In this document: positions 1-11,695 of the stretch, piece by piece
Numbering within the stretch: position 1 is the stretch's first letter
How the letters are laid out: the number at the start of each line of letters is the position of its first letter
From: Lactifluus volemus
Lineage: Eukaryota > Basidiomycota > Agaricomycetes > Russulales > Russulaceae
Length of the DNA: 64,000 nt
Reading direction: 5' to 3'
Assembly (NCBI GenBank): GCA_022376515.1
Contig: WTXI01000001.1
Span: 124,001 to 188,000, forward strand
The notes under the pieces: generated by a model
The model's input: the letters and a program-made list of their open reading frames with translations, nothing else
What the model was told of the DNA's origin: nothing
Databases searched by the model: none
Program-made: the position numbers and the translations under genes

Positions 1-1640
1 CTTCCAGAGAATGGTGGACCGCATCTTCGCCAATCTAAAAAAGAAATACCCCTGCTGGGTCCACCGGTACCTGGATGACTTCCTCATCATGACCCCTGAC
101 GACCCAGAACTGCACGATCAAATCACCAGAGAGTACCTAGAGATCCTGGAGAAGGAATCACTCTTCTTGAAACCAGAAAAATGCCAGTTCGCCAGGAAAG
201 AGATGAGTTTCTGGGATATGTTATCAACCAAGGTACCATCCGCATCACCCTAGCAAGAAGCATGGGCTAGCAGACTGGCCATGTCAGCTAAAATCAGTGC
301 AGGAGGTCCGCAGCACACTTGGGGTCTTGGGCTACCAGCGGCAGTTCATCCCTGGGTTTGCAAACATTGCTAGACCTCTGACCAACCTATTGAAGAAAAT
401 GACCAAGTTCGAATGGATAGAAGAATGCACTAGAGCCGTGGATCAGCTAATCAATGCAGTTACCAGTGATCCTGTTCTGCAGAGACCTAACCTGGCTAAG
501 CCATTTGTTCAAGAAGTCGACGCCTCGCAATATGCTAGTGGAGCAATCCTCTACCAACCAGATGAAGATCAGAAGCTGCGCCCAGTAGGGTACTACTCCC
601 GAACGTTCAACCAAGCTGAAAGAAACTACGATATCCATGATCGGGAGCTGTTAGCAATGATTTAAGGACTAGAACATTGGCGACACCTCCTGTTGAGCTC
701 CCCACATGTCATCACAGTTGTCAGTGACCATGCCAATCTCCAGTACTACCAAGAGGCCCACAAAATCAGCAGAAGGGTGGCACACTACATTCCAAAGATG
801 GCAGAGTACAACATGAAAATCATACACCAGCCAGGAAAGACTAACAAAGCCGACCCATTGTCATGATGACCTGGGTGCAACCAGGGGGAGAGCGATCATG
901 AAGATGTGCTAGTTCTACCCCCAGAACTCTTTGTACACCTCTTCACCGAAGAACAGTCGTTGGAACAAGAAGTGGAGTGTGCCCAAGAAAAACACCAGCA
1001 ACAGTTGGAGGAATGGACAAAAACAGAGGGAGTGCAAAAGTACCAAATGCACTTTGGGACCAAGTGGTATCACCATGACCGACTAGTGGTCCCAGAAGAC
1101 CCTGCAGTGCAGCGAAGCATCTTACAAATGTATCATGATCACAAAACAGCTGGGCACCCTGGGATTCTAAGGACCTGGTCCATGATTGCCAAAGATTACT
1201 GGTGGCCCACTATGAGGACCCAGATATGTGCAAGGGTGTGCCACCTGTCAAAGCACCAAGAGCGGCACTACCAGACCCAAGGTCCCACTAGTAACCATTC
1301 CCCCAAAACAGAACCATGCATCTTACTCGACGATTGCACTAGACCTGATCACAGACCTTCCAGAGTCACAGGGTTATGACAGCATCCTGACGATCACAGA
1401 CCACGACTGTAGCAAAGCAACATTCTTTATCCCCTGCAACAAGACCATTGACAGTGAGGGAATTGCGAAATGCTACACCAAGGAAGTATTCCCCCATTAC
1501 AGCCCTCCAAAGCGGGTGATCTCAGATCGCGACCCACACTTTGCCTTGAAATGGACTAAGGAGCTATGCCGGCAGTTGGGCATTGACCAGAATATCAGTA
1601 CGGTGTATCACCCTCAAACCAATGGTGTTATGGAATGCAG
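1..1640 (+). pseudogene. Ty3/Gypsy pol remnant (RT, RNase H, integrase)
   Basis: This is the 3' part of a Gypsy polyprotein entering from the left edge. Reading frames carry the reverse-transcriptase box YLDDFLI (about 74-97), the RNase H start EVDASQYASGAIL (about 511), the integrase zinc-binding region (about 1090-1260) and the integrase core DLITDLP (about 1345). Frames are broken near 230, 660, 870 and 1230, so it is inactive. It is closely similar along its length to the pol remnant at 9,640-11,695 and belongs to the same family. It stops abruptly after the integrase motif YHPQTNG near 1640, so the integrase C-terminus, any chromodomain and the 3' LTR are missing. Its neighbour is a related LTR fragment in the opposite orientation. 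Assignment to Ty3/Gypsy rests on the order RT, RNase H, integrase. Confidence 0.93.
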
Positions 1641-1706
1641 GACATGTTGGACCTTATGCTTCCCTAACTGACTTACTCATCTTGATGACATCCCTTCCAC
1701 ATCGCT

Positions 1707-1830
1707 TCTATTGTGCTGACTGATTCTATTGTCTTGACTCCCTATTGTCTGTCCTGTTTTGTCCAGTGTTATTGTCCCGAGTCCCTATTGTTTGCGTTCC
1801 CTATTGTTCTTAACCTTGTGCTTATTGTCC
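1707..1830. repeat. Seven dispersed TATTGT motifs
   Basis: The hexamer TATTGT occurs seven times in about 125 bp, three times inside CCCTATTGT. It lies in the non-coding stretch next to the truncated Gypsy pol and could be an eroded LTR regulatory array. No function is established. Confidence 0.5.
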
Positions 1831-1859
1831 ACCCCAGTTTGGTAGAACAATTAGCATAG

Positions 1860-1910
1860 ACTGTAAGGTAGGCTTCATCAGGTTCCCGCATGGTTTATGT
1901 AAGCATCGAG
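1860..1910 (-). repeat. Inverted LTR core fragment
   Basis: About 40 bp around 1866-1905 is the reverse complement, with about one mismatch, of the LTR promoter core at 5,172-5,212. The shared block ends in GCCTACCTTA, which in the forward copy runs into a TATA-like ATAAGTAGG. The surrounding DNA has diverged, so this is an old, inverted LTR relic of the same or a related family. See 5,090-5,492 for the forward copy. Confidence 0.7.
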
Positions 1911-1929
1911 ACCACTGTTGAGCATCACG

Positions 1930-4900
1930 AGCTCCTCAGCCACAACTCAAAAAAATAACAATCTAGCAAATAGGATAGAAAGTATAGTTCAGTAGCTTTG
2001 TATCTCATTTGTTATAATTTAAAAATGTCATGTTTTGGGCACTCAGATCAAGATTTTGTTTTTTTGCTGCAAACTCATTTTCTTATCTTTCTGATTTTAT
2101 TTCTGCAATGTTCAAAATCCCACACGCAAATTTTGACTGATTATGTAATACAAGTAACATCACGTGGAGCATTACTAATGCACAAACCCATTCTCACGCA
2201 AAACTAGAAAATGCTCATCAAATGCCTCAAAAAAATTGTGCACAGAAAGCTCGGGCACAAAACATTCAGAAAGCTTGTTTAAAAAAATCTCAGAGGTTGA
2301 ATACAGGGTTATGTGGTATGGAGCAAGCTACTTCTCTTCCCAAACTTCATTAAATGGCTTGCAGCCACTGTGACACCAGATCATGACATTGAACCCCCCT
2401 TGGCCTTCCCCGAGACACTGGATGCCAAGATTGATGAGCCAGAGTGTTGTGGTGATAGTGATGCCTCAATTGACAGTGTGGAGACCGTTGAGGACACAGC
2501 GCTGAGGCACTTCAGTGCTGTGCTTCAGCAAGCTCAACAAGCTGCCATACAGGCACAAAGGGACAAGAATGCGACCCGAAAATGACCCAGAACATATGAC
2601 AAGAAGTCAAAGTCCACTGTTTATCGACAGAAGAAAGCTAGGGAGGACCTGGCATTAAAGGGGTTCCTCCCCTTGGATGTGTTCATAACTCAGATGAAGC
2701 AGAGGAAGGAACAAGATAAAGCCATAACCAGAGATATCGGCATGCTCTCTGTTGCAGCCAGCAGAGCCCAGACTCATCTTCAACAGGAGGAGGAGGAAAG
2801 TGATGAGGAAAGGTGTGTGCAGCACCAATCATTCCCAGAATGCCACTGATGCCGCATGGTGTCTTAATCAGAGAGGATGTGTCAGCAACTCATTTAGGTG
2901 ACTCTGAAACAATAGCCAACCTCTGCACTGTTTCAGATCTTGTTGAGAAGTCAGAGGAAGGCTCTGATGAGGGGGAACCATTGACTGGGCTCGGAGATGA
3001 CAACAGGAAACCTGAGGACACAGCCACTGATGATGATGCGGATAATAATGCTGATGAAGACTTATCTGGACCCAACCTGGCCAATAATCAGATTGTTATC
3101 CAGCAAATGCTTGATAACCTTCGTCGCGGCATTGTTCCTGATGACCTGTCATTGCTGACAGCCACAGATCATGCTCTAAATCTCCTTCATGATTGTCCTG
3201 CGCTGGTTAGCATTCGAGATCAATTGACTGGAAAAATAAAGGAAATAAAGACAGACCAGGTGCTGTGTGGCCATATAATGGCCATGGTGGGCCTCCTGAA
3301 CATCTTCTTGAACAATCAACTCAGGTATACTTGGAGACAATCATCAGTGATCGTGGCGGCATCAGGGGGACATGGGACAGCACGCGCACGATCGATCCGA
3401 GAATGGGTTCTTCAATATATCCGATCCCGTGAACTCCCTTATCATGGGTACTCCAGAAAGCGATGGACTGTTCTGCAAGATGAAGATATTGCCCAGGAGA
3501 TCCAGCTCGAATTGACAGAGGTGACAAAAGGTGGTCTTATCAAAGCCAAAGATCTCGTTGACCTTGTTGCAAGTCCCAAGATGCAACAACACTTCTGACA
3601 GATTGGCATTTCCAAGCCATCCATTTCAGAGGTCACAGCTCAAAGGTGGCTTGTGCAACTGGGCTGGCAACATGGGAGGCATGCAAGTGGGATGTATATT
3701 GATGGACATGAGTGAGAAGATGTTGTCAAATATAGGCATGCCTTTGTTGGACGCTGGGCCGAATACGAGTTGCGCTTCCATCTCGACAGCACTGAAAACC
3801 CACTTCCTTTCACCCTTCCTGTTATTGCTGGTCTTCCCAATAATCCCACTCACGTTTTGACCACCATGGGCCATCACAATCAAAGCAAGCGCCTTATCCT
3901 TATCACCCACGACGAGTCCACCTTCTTCCAAAATGATCAGAGAAAAATTTACTGGGGACACTCCACTACAAAAGGGACTCCAAAGCCCAAGGGTGATGAA
4001 TACTCCCTCATGATTTCGGACTTTCTGACTGCAGAGTGGGGCCGCTTGTGTGATAATGAGGGGTGTGTGATCACAACCTCCCTTTTTATCATGTTACTGA
4101 CTCAGGCTGTCCTTAAAGTGAGGTGTGTGTTATCTTCAAGCCAGGAAAACAGCGTGAAGGCTGGTTTTCCACTGAACATCTCCTGGGTCAAGTGCATCGA
4201 GCCATTGACATCTTTGATCGCAAAACTAAGGGTTGGGCACAGGCCCTATTCCTCTTTGATAATGCCCCGTCCCATCAGAAGCATCTCTTAGATGCTATCT
4301 CAGCACGCAACATGGTTAAAGGTGCGTCCAAGTCCCCCCTAGCCCACTGACATGTTGCTCACCACACAGCTGTTGTTCAGGACCAAAAAAGGGCTGGACC
4401 CGTCATCCAGGTGGCCCACCGATGCGCCCCGGCACACTTCCATCAGGAGCCACGCAGTCGTTCTATTATCTGGATGACCACCTGACCATGCCTGGGTGGT
4501 TCAAGGGCATGGCACAAATTATTCGTGAGCGCGGCCTCTGGCCCAATGATGGTCTCCCTGCGCAATGTAAGGACTTCAAATGTCCTCCGATGTGAGTCGA
4601 TTGCTGTTGTCGCCGGCTGCTCTTCATGCAGCCAGACTTTCTTAATCAGAAATCTCAGCTGGAAGAAGTTATCGAATCACGCGGTCACTTATGTGACTTT
4701 TATCTGAAATATCATTGTGAGTTAAATTTTATCGAGCAATATTGGGGGGCGGCAAAGCTGCGTTTTCGTTCGAAAGAGCATGTAACAACCATTTGTGATA
4801 TGGAACAACTTGTTGTCGAGTCTCTTGACTCAGTCCCTTTGTCTCAGATCCAACGGTAGGTCCTTTTTTCATTCTCAGGTTGTTCCTCATTCTAATATGC

Positions 4901-5070
4901 ACACATAGGTATGCCAATCGGTCTGCACGTTTTATTTCAGCTTATCGAGTGGGGCTTTCTGGTTCTCAAGCAGCATGGGCCAACAAGCAATACCACGGGC
5001 ATTGTACACTTCCCCCAGAGATGGTTGCAGTCCTCAAGGCCTCAGAAGAGTAGTACACTTAGTTTCTTTA
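1930..5070 (+). mobile_element. Decayed DDE-transposase element
   Basis: This interval contains one transposase gene (2313-5053) with AT-rich flanks. About 1930-2312 is AT-rich and shows no open frame of note. I could not identify terminal inverted repeats or a target-site duplication. The limits are set only by neighbouring LTR sequence on both sides. The element is inactive because the transposase carries several stops. Confidence 0.6.
2313..5053 (+). pseudogene. Fungal DDE superfamily endonuclease (IS630/Tc1-mariner-like), broken
   Basis: It is a cut-and-paste transposase of a type common in basidiomycetes. Visible parts, in order: an acidic N-terminus (2313-2585), a basic KKSKSTVYRQ segment (about 2600), a long helical middle (2813-3598), the YIDGHE block (about 3693-3715), the first catalytic aspartate in THDESTFF (about 3905), the second in LFDNAPSHQ (about 4255), and the third acidic residue in CELNFIEQYWG (about 4720-4750). 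A conserved tail runs to a stop near 5053. The spacing DNAPSH then NFIExxW resembles IS630/Tc1 enzymes, but the subfamily is uncertain. In-frame TGA stops at about 2583, 3596 and 3709 and frame changes near 4130, 4330 and 4690 make it a pseudogene; some frame changes may be introns. Confidence 0.85.
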
Positions 5071-5089
5071 ATGTATAATACAGTTGCAC

Positions 5090-5492
5090 GTCCCCTCTCC
5101 CCTCCCCCTTGATTCGTGCGCAGTGACCCTCGAAAATTGACCGAGGTCACATGACTTAACCCTAGGATTAAAGCTTACATAACCCATGCGGGAACCTGAT
5201 GAAGCCTACCTTATAAGTAGGCCTCAGCTGGTAGCTTGTACCCCAGCTTCGGCTTTGACTCCAATCGACTTGTTTCACTCTTCAGAAAAGACAGAACTCC
5301 TCTCCCCTCCTTCTCCCTTTTCTCTTGCCCTCTTACATGCCCTAATAAGGCTACTGAAGCTTGGTGGTTGTGCTACAACACCACAGGGCTCTGCGCGTCG
5401 TTACCTTGAGTAACCCTGAGCCTAGGTCTTAGGAGAGACCAGAACCACTCAAACCCTTGTTGGGACCTGGCCCCAGTTGAGCTGTAACAAAA
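5090..5492 (+). repeat. Partial 5' LTR of Gypsy element 2
   Basis: The stretch contains a TATA-like ATAAGTAGG near 5210 and ends in CTGTAACA, a plausible LTR end (..CA), followed by AAAGCCAAAGCTC leading into gag. No matching TGTTA start was found to the left, so the 5' end of the LTR appears lost. The boundary at 5090 is approximate. Confidence 0.5.
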
Positions 5493-6544
5493 GCCAAAGC
5501 TCTTACCAGTGGATGTCCACTTGGGACTATCTACAACAACCAGAGTATCTGTGAATCAAGGAATTGTTAATTGATGCTCACTTGAACAAGAATGAGGCAA
5601 TATGAGAACAGTATCACGCCAAACAAAGATCGGTGCAAAGGTGCTGGAAAGAAGTCAGCATTTCCTGTGTACGCACCATTGGGCACCTAGAAACAATCTT
5701 GGGTGCAGGAACAGAGTTGTTCCAATCTGAACAAGAAAACACACTGATCCTCTACCTCCCAGGGGATCACATCGCCTTCCATACGCAAGGCTGGACAGGA
5801 ATAATGATGGGTCTTTGATTGTCATCTGGGATACAAACGAAGAAGACCTAGGAACTAGGGTCATTCCCAGAGAAGATGACGACCTAGCTCCCGAACAGAA
5901 AGGAAGCATCAGATTCCTAGAAGATAGAAGACAGGCGCACCAACTATACCAGAAACCAACAGTCTATTATTCCTTTCACGAAGAAGAGGGATCAAGAACC
6001 AAGTACAGATCCTCCTGTGAATTTATCAACAATCGGTGGTACGGGATTTACTGGGAGAATAGTGAATATTGGACCGACCCTACCATGAAGTTCTCCAAAT
6101 ACGACTACATTCTCAACGAGCTAGCTCTCCCCCCCTCTATGCAACCATCAGAAGCAAGCAAAGATGAAAGCGAGGACGAGGGCGGGGCAACGTCCCCTCA
6201 ACAAGATTCAGCTGGAGAAAACTCCTCCTCTGAAGACAACCAGACCAGAGAACCCCTACCAACACAAGAAGACGAAGAACCCAGATTGATTACCCCAGTT
6301 ACCCCCATAGATCGCGCCATGAGTGCTCTCAGCATTAGTGATGGACACGGGTCGGGGTATACCCACCGGGTTGCGGGTAGGGGTATCCCCGGGCCGGGGT
6401 CTCGGGTACGATTTTGCTGGCCCGCACCAAACCCATACCTGAGGGCGCGGGTGGGGGTATCCTGGGAAGTGGTACAGGGGGGCAGGGCAATGGTAACAGG
6501 AGCAGTAGAGGAGAGGGGGCAATGCAACACGCCTTGAGTCTGAG

Positions 6545-6960
6545 TCCAGAATCGGTGGGGGAAGCGGTAGAGGGCAGGGGGCTGTGCCACACGCCGGTCG
6601 CAGGCGTCAGGCGCACAGGCGGTCGCAACGGCGCCGGCAGCGCGACCCTGACGCCAAGGACCTCGACCCGGTGCGACTCCGAGTCCAGAAGGGGCAGGGG
6701 AAGCGGTAGAGGGGAGGAGGCCGTACCACACATCGGTCGCAGGCGTCGGGCATTCTGACAGTCACAACGGTGACGCCAGCGCGATCCCGACGCCAAGGAC
6801 ATCGACGCGGTGCGACTCCGAGGCCGGAAGCGGTGGGGGAAGCGGTAGAGGGGGGGCGCCGTGCCACACATCGGTCGCAGGCGTCGAGCGCTCTGGCGGT
6901 CGCAACGGCGCCGCCAGCGCGATCCCGACGCCAAGGACGTCGACGGGGTGCGATGGGATC
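6545..6960. repeat. 139-bp GC-rich tandem repeat, three copies
   Basis: Three diverged tandem units are marked by GAAGCGGTAG at 6561, 6700 and 6839, a constant 139-bp period. Each unit also carries CGGTCGCAGGCGTC and GACGCCAAGGAC. Apparent open frames on both strands here come from the repeat and are not treated as genes. The array fills much of hAT-type element A. Confidence 0.85.
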
Positions 6961-7453
6961 CATCCCTCATCAAAGGGAACGAAGGGGAACGAAGGGGAAC
7001 GAAGGGAGGGCAAGGAAATGGAAGTTAGAAACTGAAAAAGAGAACTACAGAAAAGTCAGAAAAGTTATTGAGGTGGAAGAGTAGGTGACATACCTAGCAA
7101 TACCTGAGAGGGAAGCACCCTTCAGGCATCCCAACACCCATCCAACACGAGGCAGAAGCAAAGCAGAAGAGAGAGCAGAAAGAGCCTGAGGACCAGTAAA
7201 GGAGAGGCGCTCCGATAGAGGACGCACCGGAAACGCACCGGAAACTTGTTGACAGCGGAGACAGTGGTGAAGGCCACGAAGCGAGTGGCAAAGTGAGAGA
7301 GAGTTGCAGGAGAACCAAAAAATCGTGAGATGAGCAAAGAGGGCGGATGGCGACAACAATGGCAACAACGCGGCAAAGGGAAACGAAAAGAAAATAGCAG
7401 AATAGGGCAAGCAGCTATTGAAGTAAGCCATAGGACTGCAAGCAGTCCCAGCC

Positions 7454-7532
7454 TTGATGGTGTAATGGTAAACTGATAATTTGCTTAAATTGCTGCATGC
7501 ACAGGTTGAGGGTTCGAATCTGCCAATGTGCA
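7454..7532 (+). other. tRNA-like segment with A-box and B-box
   Basis: The stretch has a D-arm-like TGGTGTAATGGTAA (an A-box match) and, about 50 nt later, GGTTCGAATCT (a B-box match), followed by GCCAATGTGCA. The acceptor stem does not pair convincingly and the T-stem has mismatches, so this is a tRNA-derived or SINE-like RNA polymerase III promoter relic rather than a working tRNA. It lies inside hAT-type element A. Confidence 0.55.
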
Positions 7533-8807
7533 ATTTTATTTTTCTGACCCGCAGCTAAACCTGCGGGAAATCCCGTACCCCAGGCACGGGTGCGGGTTTT
7601 CCCGGGGTATGGGTACGGGTACCTCTGGAGATACCCCAGGGTTACCCACGTCCATCACTACTCAGCATCACCTCGCCAACAACTATGTTCACTCGCTCAG
7701 CCACCTTGACCCAGCCAGTACAAGCCATGGTGGCAGCTGGGCCAAGCCAGAGTGGGGGTGGTGGAGGTGGTGGGGGTGGGGGTGGTGGTGGTGGCAGTGA
7801 AGGAGGAGGCACTGCAGCTGCCGTAGCTGGGGCCCAACCTGTTGCCCCTCCAAGAAACGGACTAAAAGGGATACCACCCACGCCATTCAAAGGAGACAAA
7901 AGTCTGTACAATGTCTTCAAAACTGAGTGGAGAATGTACAAAGCCATCAACCGAAATCACGATGACATGTTAATCCCCTACAATCAAGTCATGACAATGC
8001 TGGGAATGGTCAAAGGACCCCTGGTGTCGGCCTGGGTACAAGACTACTTGGACACAATTGAATAAGAAGTGGTCCAACATGGAGAAAATGCAGAAATCCT
8101 ATGGATAAACTTCGAAGATGCCCTGGACGATGCCTTCAAAGACACTAACAAAGAAGATGATGCAATCATCAAGTTGGAGCATCTAGAAAGAAAGGGAACT
8201 TGGCCCAGTACACTGCCGATTTCAATCGTCTCAGAAAGAAGGCAGGTTGGGATGCCGATAGCAATGGCACCATCAGAATGTACAAAAGAGGGCTAGACCT
8301 GGGGCTCCTCACCAGCATGCTTAAACAAGTGGGAGCAAACCCGACGACGCTATGAGGGTGGCAAGAACTGGCCACCAGATACCATGATGCCTACCAACAG
8401 CTGAAGCACGAAATCAGCTTCAGGAAGAATGTCCCTAGGTGGGCTAGCCAGCTCATGGCCAAGAAAAAGGAAACCACCTCTCAGAAGGACCCCTGGGCCA
8501 TGGACATTGATGCCACCAGAACTGACTCAGTTAAAGTGGACAAAAAACAATGGCTGCAGAGGGAGGGATGGTGCTTCTTTTGCAAAGAACAAGGCCATCT
8601 CTCCAGGGATTGCCCTAAAAAGAAGGGACAAAACAATCCCAAACCGCCACAACAACCCAGGGCCAGAGCCAGCAAAAAGGAAGATGACGAAGCTACGCAA
8701 GTTGGCAACGACAATGACCCTATCCAGGTGCTCAGGAGCATCAGGGCCAAGATCGGGAAAGGAGCCTTCAACAGTGCCTTGGATGGACTGGTAGAAGAAG
8801 AGGATTT

Positions 8808-11695
8808 TTGAATGGCTCGACCTGTGCAGCCTGGGTGCGAGCCCATCTTACTCAAATATGTTGTATCTTGAGAACCAATACACTGGACATTCCCCTATCG
8901 TTCACGAGTGCGACTAAGATAGCTGCCGAGAAGGCACTACTCGACAGTGGTGCCACAGAAAATTTCATTGACCCAAGAATGGTGGAAAAACTAGGCCTGG
9001 GATCAATAGACCTCCAGGAGCCAAGGACAGTGTTCAACGTCGATGGGACAGAAAACCAAGATGGGAAAATCACCAGCTACTGCCTCCTCAATATCTTAAA
9101 AGGACGAAAGGAAGCAGCACAAATCTTCTTCATCACAAACCTAGGGAAGACCAAATCATCCTGGGATACCCTTGGTGCGAGAGTTGATCCTCAAATTAAT
9201 TGGAAGGAGGGGAAGGTCCAGGCCACCTATCAAACTTCCACCACGGGGGAAGCTAGAAACTGAATGGGCAGCATGAAGGTAAAAGCGTGTAAGACAAGCT
9301 TCAGCCAACAGTGGGCGCAACAAGAGGAAAAGGGCAAAGCAAGTGACAGTCCCAGAGCAGTTCCAGAAATATGCCAAAGTTTCTCAGAGAAGAAGCAAAA
9401 CATTTCCCCCTTCACGCCAGAAGACCTCGTTATCACACTTCTGCCAGATGCCCCAAAGACCATCAACTGAAAATGTACAAACTGACGGCAGAAGAGACCA
9501 AATCCATGCGAACATTCCTTACAGAACAGCAGGCCAAGGGTACATCACAAGATCAAAGTTGGCATGGTCCAGCCCCTTCTTCTATATCAAGAAACAAGAC
9601 AGAAAGCTGAGACCAGTCTATGACTACAGAAGAGTAAAAATGGATGGTGAAGGACGTATATCCCCTTCCCCGCATCGACACTATCTTCGACCAGATGGGA
9701 GACGCTAAACTAATGTCCAAATTCGACATTAGAGATGGATATTACAACATTCGAATTCACCCAGATAGCCAATGGATCATGGCAGTGAAAATGGATGAGG
9801 GGCTATTCGAAGCTAAAGTCATGCCCTTTGGACTATGTAACGCACCAGCCGCCTTCCAGAGGATGGCCGACCGATCTTTGCTGATCTAAAAAGAAATATT
9901 CCCGTTGGGTTCACTGGTACCTGGACGACTTTCTTGTCATAACCCCAGATGACCCAGAACTACATGATCAAATCACCAAAGAATACCTAGAAATCTTGGA
10001 AAGAGAGTCGCTCTTCTTGAAGCCAGAAAAATGTCAGTTTGCCAAAAGGAGATTGAGTTTCTGGATATGTTATCGACCAGGGCACCATCTGCATCAATCC
10101 TAGCAAAAAGCACGGTCTGGCGGACTGGCCACAACAGCTGAAATCGGTGCGGGAGGTCCGCAGCACGCTTGGGGTCTTGGGCTACCAGCGGCAGTTCATC
10201 CTGGGTTTGCAAACGTTGCTAGACCTCTGACCAACCTGCTGAAGAAGACAACCAAGTTTGAATGGACGGAAGAATGTACGAGGGCAGTGGATCAACTGAT
10301 CAAAGCAGTCACTAGCGATCCGGTCCTACAGAGACCTAACCTGACCGAGCCATTTGTCCTAGAGGTCGACGCTTCGCAATACGCGAGTGGAGCAATCCTC
10401 CACCAACTGGACAAAGATCAGAAACTGCGCCCAGTAGGCTACTACTCGTGAACGTTCAACCAAGCAGAAAGAAACTACGATATCCATGATCGGGAACTAT
10501 TAGCAATGATCCGAGGGTTAGAACATTGGCGACACCTCCTGCTAAGCTCCCCACACGTCATCACAGTTGTCAGTGACCATGCAAACCTCCAGTACTATCG
10601 GGAAGCCCACAAAATTAGCAGACGAGTAGCGCGCTACATACCGAAGATAGCAGAGTACAATATGAAGATCGTACATCAACCAGGAAAAACTAACAAAGCC
10701 GACCCATTGTCACGACAGCCTGGGTGTGACCAGGGAGAAAGTGACCACGAAGACGTACTGGTCCTACCCCCAGAACTCTTTGTACGCCTCTTTACCAAAG
10801 AACAATCGCTAGAGCAAGAAGTGGAGCGCGCCCAAGAAGAACACCAACAACAGCTAGAAGAATGGATGGAGATGGAAGGAGTGCGAAAACGCCAAATGTG
10901 CTTTGGAACCAAGTGGTACCACCACAACTGACTGGCGGTTCCAGAGGACCCCACAGTGCAGCGAAGTATCCTGCAGATGTATCACGACCACAAGACAGCA
11001 GGGCACCCAGGGATTCTGAGGACTTGGTCCATAATTGCCAAAGACTACTGGTGGCCCACAATGAGAGCGTTCATCATGAAATATGTGCAGGGGTGTGCAA
11101 CCTGCCAGAGCACCAAAAGCGGCACAACCAGACCTAAGGTCCCCCTGGTGCCCATCCCCCTGAAACAAAGCTATGCCCCCTACTCGGCGATCACACTAGA
11201 CCTGATCACAGACCTCCCAGAGTCACAAGGCTACTATAGCATCCTGACAATCACTGACCACGATTGTAGCAAGGCGGCGTTCTTTATCCCCTGCAATAAA
11301 ACCATCGACAGCAAAGGGATCACAAAATGCTATGCTAAAGAGGTGTTTCCCCACTACGGCCCTCTGAAGCGGGTGATCTCGGACTGCGACCCACGCTTTG
11401 CATCAAAGTGAACAAAGGAATTGTGCAGAGAATTGGGAATCAATCAGAACATCAGCACAGCATACCACCCCCAGACAGACGGACAATCGGAGTGAACGAA
11501 CCAGTGGCTAGAACAATACCTGCACGTCTACGGGAACTTTCAACAGAATGACTGGGTCAGCTGGCTGCCTCTAGCCCAATTCATACACAACTCATGGATC
11601 AATGAAACAACAAAGCAGACCCCATTCGACTTGCTCATAGGACACACACCCACTGTGTGGCAAACAGAAAAAGAAGGGAAGATGCCAGCGGTGAA
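8808..11695 (+). pseudogene. pol of Gypsy element 2, multiply broken
   Basis: Protease: LLDSGATENFID at about 8939, the aspartic active site. Reverse transcriptase: KFDIRDGYYNIRI at about 9719, then a frame break at 9888 before YLDDFLV (about 9918-9940). RNase H: EVDASQYASGAIL at about 10,361 and HDRELLAMI at about 10,486. Integrase: zinc-binding region about 10,960-11,110, core DLITDLP at about 11,200 and YHPQTDGQSE at about 11,463. The frame is lost at about 9170-9640, 9888 and 10,190, and by TGA codons at 10,449, 10,929, 11,409 and 11,493. It ends at 11,695 against the hAT TIR. RNase H and integrase are closely similar to the remnant at 300-1640, which is why stops can be compared codon by codon. 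Confidence 0.88.

Larger units (their letters stand above)
6328..7668. mobile_element. Non-autonomous hAT-type element A with 8-bp TSD
   Basis: The element spans 6336-7660 (1,325 bp). Both ends begin TAGTGATGGAC when read inward, followed by related GGGT/GGGGTA blocks. The octamer CTCAGCAT flanks it on both sides (6328-6335 and 7661-7668), a perfect 8-bp target-site duplication that interrupts gag. TAGNG-type ends with an 8-bp duplication are the hallmark of the hAT superfamily. It encodes no transposase. The interior holds a GC-rich 139-bp tandem repeat, a GGGAACGAA microsatellite (about 6975-7010) and a tRNA-like segment. Confidence 0.9.
5815..8811 (+). pseudogene. gag of Gypsy element 2, split by a hAT-type insertion
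   Basis: The N-terminal part (5815-6327, starting near MIVIWDTNEEDLG) is acidic. It resumes after the insertion at about 7669, then has a glycine run (about 7750-7800) and a capsid-like helical segment from GIPPTPFKGDKSLYNVFKTEW (about 7869). A zinc knuckle CFFCKEQGHLSRDCP lies at about 8573-8617. The chain ends in EEEDF at 8811, overlapping the start of pol. Stops near 8064 and a frame change near 8200-8450 inactivate it. The gag of the element at 19,115 has the same layout and the same ending style, which supports the assignment. Confidence 0.82.
5090..11695 (+). mobile_element. Ty3/Gypsy element 2, interrupted and 3'-truncated
   Basis: It holds a partial 5' LTR, gag with a CCHC zinc knuckle, and pol (protease, RT, RNase H, integrase) in the usual Gypsy order. 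A hAT-type element (6336-7660) sits inside gag, and the right side ends exactly at the TIR of a second hAT-type element (11,696). The integrase C-terminus and 3' LTR are absent. It is the same family as the remnant at 1-1640. Multiple stops and frameshifts show that it is dead. Confidence 0.88.

Noticed and set aside
6198..6973. Long minus- and plus-strand frames of up to 212 codons
   Set aside because: They overlap in several frames and follow the 139-bp GC-rich tandem repeat inside a hAT-type element; composition explains them.
7454..7532. Functional tRNA gene
   Set aside because: The acceptor and T stems do not pair, so it is called tRNA-like only.
6340..7660. GGGTA/TACCC-rich ends as interstitial telomere repeats
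   Set aside because: They are not TTAGGG arrays. They are confined to the subterminal parts of TIR elements with an 8-bp duplication.
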